From the NCBI GenBank assembly GCA_002304935.1, contig DBPS01000020.1, positions 8,259 to 39,085 on the forward strand: 30,827 bases of DNA, given 5' to 3'. The DNA is from Candidatus Humimicrobium oleiphilum (GTDB lineage Bacteria > Actinomycetota > Humimicrobiia > Humimicrobiales > Humimicrobiaceae). Within the stretch, counting starts at the first letter, position 1; each line of letters begins with the position of its first letter. Below, piece by piece: positions 24,735 to 30,827 of this stretch. The position numbers and the translations under genes were made by a program. The notes beneath the pieces were generated by a model. That model saw only the letters and a program-made list of their open reading frames with translations, was not told the origin of the DNA and made no database searches.

Positions 24735-25656
24735 TATACCACTCTATAGTTTTTCTAAGTCCTTCATCAAATTTTACCTTCGCCTTAAAACCAAATTCTT
24801 TTTCAGCTTTACTTGTATCCAGACATCTTCTTGGCTGTCCGTCTGGTTTGGAAACATCCCAGGTAATTTTACCACTAAATCCCACAATGTCTTTAATCTT
24901 TTCTGCCAGATCTTTGATTGATATTTCAAATCCCGCCCCTATATTTACCGGTTCGGGACCATTATATTTTTCTGTAGCGTCTGCAACGGCATTTGCGCAA
25001 TCTTCCACATACAGGAATTCGCGTGTTGCTTTGCCAGTCCCCCATACAACGACTTCATTATCGCCATTAAGTTTAGCTTCATAAAACTTCCTGATGAGAG
25101 CAGGTATTACATGACTTGATTTGGGATCAAAATTATCTCCCGGACCATAAAGATTAACAGGAAGCAGAAAAATAGAATTAAATCCATATTGCTGTCTGTA
25201 TGCCTGGGATTGCACAAGAAGCATCTTTTTTGCAAGACCATAAGGAGCATTTGTTTCTTCAGGATATCCGTTCCACAGATCTTCTTCCCTGAAAGGTACC
25301 GGAGTATACTTGGGATAAGCACAAATTGTGCCTATTGCGACAAATTTTTCAACTCCTGTTTTTCTGGCAAATTCCATTAGCTGAACACCCATTATTAAAT
25401 TATCATAAAAAAAACTGCCGGGATTTTCCCTGTTCGCGCCTATTCCGCCAACGACTGCCGCAAGATGTATTGCAATATCTGCCTTAGAATCAGAATACAT
25501 CTTTATTACATCATCTATTTTTCTTAAATCATAATCCTTGATTTTAGGGATAAAAATATTCCCAAATCCTCTTTCCTCCAATGTTCTAACTAAAAATCTG
25601 CCTAAAAACCCATCACCTCCGGTGATTACCAAACTTTTGTTTTTTAGATCACTCAT
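24712..25656 (-). CDS. fcl: GDP-L-fucose synthase
   Basis: A 314-residue extended SDR enzyme that epimerises and reduces GDP-4-keto-6-deoxymannose to GDP-L-fucose using NADPH. The Rossmann motif is ITGGDGFLGR (11-20). Catalytic positions of E. coli Fcl (S107, C109, Y136, K140, H179) map with a constant offset of three to T110, C112, Y139, K143 and H182, with Ser replaced by Thr. ENPGSFFYDN and NLYGPGDNFDP further mark the family. I place the start at ATG 25656 because GGGGGA lies just upstream; a longer frame to 25683 would overlap the previous gene. The dehydratase Gmd is not in the window, so its substrate must come from elsewhere. Confidence 0.87.
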   Translation of the reverse strand: MSDLKNKSLVITGGDGFLGRFLVRTLEERGFGNIFIPKIKDYDLRKIDDVIKMYSDSKADIAIHLAAVVGGIGANRENPGSFFYDNLIMGVQLMEFARKTGVEKFVAIGTICAYPKYTPVPFREEDLWNGYPEETNAPYGLAKKMLLVQSQAYRQQYGFNSIFLLPVNLYGPGDNFDPKSSHVIPALIRKFYEAKLNGDNEVVVWGTGKATREFLYVEDCANAVADATEKYNGPEPVNIGAGFEISIKDLAEKIKDIVGFSGKITWDVSKPDGQPRRCLDTSKAEKEFGFKAKVKFDEGLRKTIEWYIDEHGRK

Positions 25657-25675
25657 TTTTTCCCCCAAAATATTT

Positions 25676-27028
25676 CTAACCAAAATTACCGAATTTATTA
25701 ATCTTTTTAAATCTGTTTTCCATACTAAAAATTCCTATAGTAAGCGACAGCTGCATCGAAATGCATATCATTATGGTTGTCGCAGAAAAATAATTTTCCG
25801 TAAAAGCAAGAAAAAATAAAACTATTATACTTGCCAGACCGGAAAGATAAAATTTTTTTAGATATTTATCTTCTGAATTACAATAAGCTTTATAAATTAT
25901 TTTATAACATATAAACCAAAACAATAAAATTAAAAATAATCCGACAATGCCTGTTTCCGCTAAAAAATGCAGATAAGAATTATGGGCATGTGAAGTATTG
26001 AAAATAAAATTCTGGTCATTGTATGTCGACACAACTCCTGAAATACCCTCAAGCCTGTAGTACAAGTTTTTTTCTATATCATTATATCTTCCAAAACCTA
26101 CTCCGAATAAAGGACTTTTTTCAAACAAAAACCAGGCTTTTTCCCACAAGTCCATTCTTGTTATAGTTGTATATGCATCTGAACCACCCTTAAAAGAAGT
26201 AAATATCTGGAAAATTCTTTTATGGGTATCAGTTATGAATATAAATGGCAGAAATGCTGCCAGGAAAACCAGGATCGATATCAAAAACTTTTTTATAGAC
26301 TTAAAATGCATCCATAAAACAAAAATAAATCCTGCGACAAAACCTACATAGCTTCCTCTGCTTTTTGTTATGAAAAGACCTGCAACACATATAATAAAAG
26401 CAAGTAGATATAAAAATTTATATTTTTTTAATTTTTCTTCCAGAAAGAAAATAAGTGCAAATATACTTACAACTGCATATATGGAACCTGTGGCATTATG
26501 AGCAAAATTAAAAGCTACAAACATATATCCTGCACCAGAATTATGCTGTAAAGTAAAATCTGAAAATTTTGTCAGATATTCAAATATCCCCATTAATGCA
26601 AATGATGTAAAAACTACAAAAATTATAAAATAGAAAATCCTGGTTGCTTTTTTGTAATTAAAAAAGGGAACAGCAAACATAAAAAAAGGCAGGTAACAAA
26701 AGAAAAAATTGCCATCATTTCTTATAAAGCTATAAGATAAAAAATTACCAAGCCCCTGATTTGTAAAAAAATAGCTTATTGCCAGATAAATATAAATTAT
26801 TGCCAGAAGTACCAGAAGGTTTTTATGGTATATGGTGATTACAGGTTTGTATGTAAAAAATATCAAGGTAATTGCAAGTGAAATAATGACTGAAAATATC
26901 ATCAGATAAGGTTTTAAGTTAACAAGAAAAAAAGCAGACGGAAGCACCAGTAAAAAAATTATCAGTAACCCGGCCAGGCTGATAAATCTGCTATTAATAC
27001 TATTGCTCTCGGTGTCTCTATTATCCAT
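25676..27028 (-). CDS. O-antigen ligase / Wzy polymerase family membrane protein
   Basis: A 450-residue protein with about ten to twelve membrane spans and the Wzy_C core. KSRGSYVGFVAGF carries the conserved arginine, and after a large loop (GVGFGRYNDIEKNLYY) the conserved AHNSYLHFLAETG includes the histidine regarded as essential in WaaL-type ligases. It therefore looks like a complete ligase or polymerase, in contrast to the larger homologue at 13409. The ATG overlaps the preceding GT4 stop by 8 bases. Whether it polymerises repeat units or attaches finished chains to an acceptor cannot be told from sequence. Confidence 0.88.
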   Translation of the reverse strand: MDNRDTESNSINSRFISLAGLLIIFLLVLPSAFFLVNLKPYLMIFSVIISLAITLIFFTYKPVITIYHKNLLVLLAIIYIYLAISYFFTNQGLGNFLSYSFIRNDGNFFFCYLPFFMFAVPFFNYKKATRIFYFIIFVVFTSFALMGIFEYLTKFSDFTLQHNSGAGYMFVAFNFAHNATGSIYAVVSIFALIFFLEEKLKKYKFLYLLAFIICVAGLFITKSRGSYVGFVAGFIFVLWMHFKSIKKFLISILVFLAAFLPFIFITDTHKRIFQIFTSFKGGSDAYTTITRMDLWEKAWFLFEKSPLFGVGFGRYNDIEKNLYYRLEGISGVVSTYNDQNFIFNTSHAHNSYLHFLAETGIVGLFLILLFWFICYKIIYKAYCNSEDKYLKKFYLSGLASIIVLFFLAFTENYFSATTIMICISMQLSLTIGIFSMENRFKKINKFGNFG

Positions 27029-28136
27029 TTTTTATTTTTTTAAAATCTTCATATTTTGATAATACATAATCATTTATTTTCTTTTTGAATATTTCTTTAT
27101 CAAATCTCTCGGCATTTTTTCTTATTTCTTCCTTATCGAACATTGTCTCCATTCCAAGAAATCTGTTAACTGCATCCATGAACGATTCTTCCGTATTTTC
27201 ATTAAAAAAAATACCTGTTTTTTTATCAATGATAGTTTCCAGCGCGCCGCCCATTTTAAAGGCTATAACAGGCTTCCCTGATGCCTGAGCTTCAATCGGC
27301 GTTATTCCAAAATCTTCATTGCCTGGAAATATAAAACCTCTGCATTTGCTGTATAATCTTACCAGTTCCCCTTCATCTACTCTTCCGACAAACTCGGTAT
27401 TTGAACCAGCCATAAGCTTAAGCTCGTTCTGAAAAGGCCCTGTTCCTACAATCTTTAATCTCAGATTACTTAATTTATTAAAACATTTGATTACCAGATC
27501 CAGATTTTTATACGAATTAAGCCTTGACACAATAAGAAAGTAATCGTCTCTGCTATTATTTATATTGTAATGGTTAATATTTACAGGAGGGTATATCACA
27601 TCCGACTCTAATCCATAAACAGATTTAATCCGATTCTTAATATTTTCAGATATCGAAATAAAATAATCTACTCCTTTATTATTATTTAAATCCCATTTTT
27701 TTAACTTTTTTAATATAAGCGGCAGGACAAATTTTATCAGAAAACCTTTTTTTTCTTTCCTGATATAATTTTCATAGTCCCATAAAAATCTTGCAGGTGT
27801 GTAACAATAACATATATGAAGAATGTTTCTGTCTTTCTTTACCCCTTTTGCAAAAGCACTGCTGGAGCTTAAAATTACATCATATCCGCTTAAATCAAAT
27901 GATTTGAAAGCTTTGGGATACAGAAAAAGACAATGTTTGAATATCTTTTTTATAAAAGGAATTTTCTGCATAAACGAAGTCCTGATATCCATTTTTCTGA
28001 ATGTTTCCGGCATTCTCTCAGCGTCATAAATAGAAGTATACACAGGAGAGTCTTTATAAACCTCATTAAGAGCTTCTATTACTCTTTCTGCTCCACCATA
28101 TTGATTAAGATAGTCATGTACAATTGCAAGCTTCAT
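27021..28136 (-). CDS. Glycosyltransferase family 4 (WbaZ-like)
   Basis: A 371-residue GT4 of the WbaZ/WbaW-like mannosyltransferase group. It begins KLAIVHDYLNQYGGAERVIEAL, with ICYCYTPARFLWDYENY in the acceptor domain and the subgroup-typical SRLNSYKNLDLVIKCFN, VGTGP and GNEDFGITPIEAQASGKPVIA. The EX7E motif is intact (E274/E282), and Gly-Gly in MGGALETI follows. Relatives often use GDP-mannose, which would fit the GDP-sugar chemistry implied by fcl, but this is not shown here. It lies 8 bases after the Wzz-like gene and overlaps the ligase-like gene. Confidence 0.9.
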   Translation of the reverse strand: MKLAIVHDYLNQYGGAERVIEALNEVYKDSPVYTSIYDAERMPETFRKMDIRTSFMQKIPFIKKIFKHCLFLYPKAFKSFDLSGYDVILSSSSAFAKGVKKDRNILHICYCYTPARFLWDYENYIRKEKKGFLIKFVLPLILKKLKKWDLNNNKGVDYFISISENIKNRIKSVYGLESDVIYPPVNINHYNINNSRDDYFLIVSRLNSYKNLDLVIKCFNKLSNLRLKIVGTGPFQNELKLMAGSNTEFVGRVDEGELVRLYSKCRGFIFPGNEDFGITPIEAQASGKPVIAFKMGGALETIIDKKTGIFFNENTEESFMDAVNRFLGMETMFDKEEIRKNAERFDKEIFKKKINDYVLSKYEDFKKIKNG

Positions 28137-28144
28137 AAAAATTA

Positions 28145-29089
28145 CTATCTGTTCCTTACCCTCAGGTTAATTATTGAATTTATGAAGTTACCCAATATAA
28201 AAGAAGAAAAAATCGCTATAGCAAGGCTGATTATAATTGTACTGAAAATATTGGTATTTTTTTCAATGTCAGGTAATTCATTTATTGTCATCCTTTCAAT
28301 GAAAACACCTTTATTCTTCTCCAGATTATCAAGAATGTCCGTTAATAAGGCTGTTTCTTCTTCAACAGCAGTTAATCTGCTTTCTATGGCTGGAGAAAGA
28401 TAGTCCAGCCCCTTGAATTCGATACTCTCATTTCCGCTTTTCTCAACAGATGCAATCAGTTTTTCATTGATATCCAGAATATATTGTTCGGCTTCATCAG
28501 AGATTTCTTTGTATTCTTTATCAAGTTCAGAAAGTCTTGATTCTATTTTGGATACCAGTACTTCATAAGAATCATTAAACTCAGCCTGTTTCTGTTCATT
28601 ATATTTCGCAACAAGAGTATTGTTTATCAATCTTGCTTCTTCGGGAGTATCAAAATGTGTAGTCACTATCAGCTTGTTTTCGTTTATAACGCTTTCGGCC
28701 TCTACCTGGCCTTTTAACTCTTCGATACTATATCTGTTCTGCAAAGCATCCGAGACCTGTGAGAGGATTTCGTCATTTCTTATATTTATTATTATCTCCT
28801 CGAAATATCTGGGTATCAGCTGTTTCTCTGCAGAAACTAACCATAATTTTGAAGCATCATCAGGATAATTTTCTGATATGATTTCCTGATATGATTTGTT
28901 AAATTCCGAAATCGATATCTGGGATTGTGCTGAATACTGAGAGTCTTTATTAATATAGAAAAAAGTAAACACGCTTAATGCAAGCACTATCAAAAATATA
29001 CCTAAAAACCAGAATTTTCTTTTTTTTATAACTATGAAATATTCCCTTAAATCCGTGATATTATATTCATTATTATTTTTATTGTTCAT
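28145..29089 (-). CDS. Wzz-type chain length determinant protein
   Basis: A 314-residue polysaccharide co-polymerase. Two membrane helices flank a helical extracytoplasmic domain: residues ~30-52 (FWFLGIFLIVLALSVFTFFY) and ~285-309 near the C-terminus. The first 30 residues (ITDLREYFIVIKKRKFW) match the Wzz/PCP start, and residues 140-250 are charged and heptad-like (coiled coil). There is no attached tyrosine-kinase domain and no neighbouring BY-kinase or phosphatase. Such proteins set chain length with a Wzy polymerase, so two nearby Wzy_C proteins are natural partners. It follows the first gene of cluster A after 127 bases, where TATAAT at 29127-29122 could be a secondary -10 element. Confidence 0.88.
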   Translation of the reverse strand: MNNKNNNEYNITDLREYFIVIKKRKFWFLGIFLIVLALSVFTFFYINKDSQYSAQSQISISEFNKSYQEIISENYPDDASKLWLVSAEKQLIPRYFEEIIINIRNDEILSQVSDALQNRYSIEELKGQVEAESVINENKLIVTTHFDTPEEARLINNTLVAKYNEQKQAEFNDSYEVLVSKIESRLSELDKEYKEISDEAEQYILDINEKLIASVEKSGNESIEFKGLDYLSPAIESRLTAVEEETALLTDILDNLEKNKGVFIERMTINELPDIEKNTNIFSTIIISLAIAIFSSFILGNFINSIINLRVRNR

Positions 29090-29216
29090 ATTTTTTAACC
29101 TGGAAAATTTTGTTAAATAAAATTATAGGTATTTTACATTAAAAAGAATCTTTTGTAATCACTTTGCTTGTATAAGCATAAGATATTGAAAAGAGCATTT
29201 AGATTATACTAATTTT

Positions 29217-30647
29217 TTAATAAGCTCCCTTACCAGTCAGTATATGTATTACGGTTAAAAATAATATTTTGATTTCAAGCCATATTGACCAGTTATGTAT
29301 GTAGTATAAATCCAGCTTCATCCTTTCCTCATAATCCAGATCGCTTCTGCCGCTTACCTGCCATAAGCCGGTAATACCCTGCTTTACTATCATCCTTTTT
29401 CTTTCCCAGTCTTTAAGCATATCTCCTTCTTCAATAGCAAGAGCTCTGGGTCCCACTATGCTTAAATCACCTTTTAAAACATTTAATATCTGCGGAAGCT
29501 CATCAAGAGAAGTTTTCCTTAAGAACCTGCCAGCTTTTGTTATCCTTGGATCTTCTCTTATTTTGAAACCTCCATTCCTGTCATATATCTTATTAAGTAT
29601 CATGCTGTTTTTGTCTGCGTCAGCTACCATTGTCCTGAACTTGAATATCTCTATTATTTTATAATTTTTACCATACCTTTTCTGCTTATAAAAAATCGGA
29701 CCTCTGGAGTCTGCTTTTATGAAGATTGCAATGAATGGAAGTATTATTAAAAAGCCCAAAAACAATATAATTCCCAGAATATAATCCAAAAGATACTTTA
29801 TTATACTGTCTATAGTGCTTATTTCGACTTTCTTAACCTGAATAAATAAAATCCCTCTTTCTTCAAACATTTTTACTCTTGATATCGAAAATTCGAAAAG
29901 AGACGGGGAAAGCTGTACCTCAATTTTTTTATCTTCCACCAGATCAAGAATACCGACTATTTCAAGATAGTTAATCTTGTCAGTAGAAATAACAATTCTG
30001 TTTATATGATAAGAATCAATAATTTTTTTTAATTCTTTTAAATTACCAAGTATGCGAAATCCATTGAACTCCCTGATGCTGCTTTTTGTGACAAATCCAT
30101 CATCTAAAAATCCTATTATTTCATTGCTCTCGATACTGTTCTTCTGTAATGTGATAGCAATTCTTTTGCTTTCTTCATTTACCCCTATTATAAGTATGTT
30201 GTTTTTAATACCTATTTTTTTTAATACGAGGTTTAATGCCCTGTTGACCAGCAATCTTTCAGATACGATAAAAAGTATGGAAAACAGTACAGTATATATG
30301 AGCCATATTCTGGAAAGCTGGTAAGTGTTTCTATTAAAATAATAATTAAGGACTATTATTATAAAAGACGTAGCCAGTACACTGAAAATAATACTATTAT
30401 TGGTATCTATTTTGGAACGAAGATACTGATAATTATATAATCGCCTTAAATAAAATAAAATCAGTATCAGAGATATCCCGATTATGCTATAAATCAGGTA
30501 ATACTGGCTTATGGCAGCAAAGTCTTCATTTTCCTCAAGGACAAACTTGATATATGTAGATAAGCCGTAGGCAATAGCAACAAATATAATATCGAAGATG
30601 AAATAGGTTATGGCAAAAATTTTTACTTTTTTATTTTTTAGCTTCAA
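29217..30647 (-). CDS. Polyprenyl-phosphate sugar-phosphate transferase
   Basis: A 476-residue initiating enzyme of normal family length. Four N-terminal membrane spans (about 10-30, 47-68, 86-104, 112-130) lead into a CoA-binding-like soluble domain (IIGVNEESKRIA, 153-163), then a further membrane helix (285-310) and the catalytic domain with FKFRTM (335-340), LDELPQ (381-386), SIVGPRA (396-402) and GITGLWQ (424-430). It should load a sugar-1-phosphate onto undecaprenyl phosphate at the cytoplasmic face. It is the first gene of cluster A and a paralogue of the duplicated version at 11356. The start is TTG 30647 with no evident ribosome binding site, so the exact N-terminus is uncertain. Confidence 0.92.
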   Translation of the reverse strand: MKLKNKKVKIFAITYFIFDIIFVAIAYGLSTYIKFVLEENEDFAAISQYYLIYSIIGISLILILFYLRRLYNYQYLRSKIDTNNSIIFSVLATSFIIIVLNYYFNRNTYQLSRIWLIYTVLFSILFIVSERLLVNRALNLVLKKIGIKNNILIIGVNEESKRIAITLQKNSIESNEIIGFLDDGFVTKSSIREFNGFRILGNLKELKKIIDSYHINRIVISTDKINYLEIVGILDLVEDKKIEVQLSPSLFEFSISRVKMFEERGILFIQVKKVEISTIDSIIKYLLDYILGIILFLGFLIILPFIAIFIKADSRGPIFYKQKRYGKNYKIIEIFKFRTMVADADKNSMILNKIYDRNGGFKIREDPRITKAGRFLRKTSLDELPQILNVLKGDLSIVGPRALAIEEGDMLKDWERKRMIVKQGITGLWQVSGRSDLDYEERMKLDLYYIHNWSIWLEIKILFLTVIHILTGKGAY

Positions 30648-30726
30648 TTTTTTAAAATAGAATATATTTTTATTAATAATAATAAAAATTTCTTTTTATT
30701 TAAACTTTATTATCGGCAAAAGCCCT

Positions 30727-30754
30727 AGTATGATAATTAAAATGAATTTGCCAA
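30727..30754 (-). promoter_or_regulatory. Candidate promoter of cluster A
   Basis: On the minus strand TTGGCA (30754-30749) and CATACT (30732-30727) are separated by 16 bases, about 80 bases upstream of the first cluster A gene. The -35 matches five of six consensus bases and the -10 four of six. The remaining sequence from 30648 to 30827 is AT-rich and without a recognisable gene. Confidence 0.4.
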
Positions 30755-30827
30755 AAAATTTTTTATAATATTTTATTAAGGATTAAGAAATATTTTCAGC
30801 CAGATTATGGATCTTTCAATTATTATA

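Noticed and set aside
27933..28403. Open plus-strand frame of 156 codons across the GT4/Wzz gene junction
   Set aside because: It runs antisense to two well-supported genes, has no recognisable motif or promoter, and is expected by chance opposite Lys/Asn-rich coding sequence.
29155..29185. TGCTT-GTAT-AAGCA small inverted repeat before the Wzz-like gene
   Set aside because: A five-base stem with no tail or partner repeat is not distinguishable from chance.

Overview
This AT-rich bacterial window (about one third G+C by eye) is almost entirely a surface-polysaccharide island read on the minus strand. I see no rRNA, tRNA, insertion sequence, phage gene or CRISPR array. The organism cannot be named from the sequence. 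A LytG-like bifunctional autolysin beside a GerMN lipoprotein, and wall-protein modules resembling the 'GWA...RPDV...HGF' modules of actinobacterial secreted proteins, point weakly to a monoderm, Firmicutes- or Actinobacteriota-like uncultured lineage. Several genes start with TTG.

Cluster A (30647 down to 11356, minus) is one nearly gap-free run. In order of transcription it holds: an initiating polyprenyl-phosphate sugar-phosphate transferase; a Wzz-like chain-length protein; a WbaZ-like glycosyltransferase; a Wzy_C/ligase membrane protein; GDP-L-fucose synthase; an ABC exporter (Wzm, then Wzt with a C-terminal glycan-binding domain); a GT-A enzyme; a WcaC-like GT4; a methyltransferase; two GT2 enzymes; two GT4 enzymes; a second, larger Wzy_C protein with an extra C-terminal domain; and a second initiating transferase whose N-terminal membrane half is duplicated in tandem. 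The likely product is a fucose- or deoxyhexose-containing glycan.

Between the clusters (11078 to 7249) lie a GerMN lipoprotein and an 857-residue amidase/glucosaminidase autolysin (both minus), facing a plus-strand vapBC-type toxin-antitoxin pair. A bidirectional hairpin terminator separates the converging genes. The vapBC promoter carries TATTAC repeats spaced 17, 17, 8 and 9 bp.

Cluster B (about 6755 down to 1, minus) holds a second Wzm/Wzt exporter, a GT2 with an unassigned C-terminal domain, two GT4 enzymes and, cut by the window edge, the start of an RmlD-like dTDP-4-dehydrorhamnose reductase. This suggests a separate, rhamnose-containing glycan. The Wzm of cluster B appears to use a non-canonical ATC/ATT start.

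The two exporters imply two distinct glycans that may share the initiating transferases. No Wzx flippase is visible, although Wzz- and Wzy-type proteins are present. No gene-free stretch exceeds about 280 bases once the cluster B Wzm start is extended. The longest gap (11079-11355) holds only an all-AT hairpin and a short direct repeat. The gap at 13312-13408 shows nothing recognisable.
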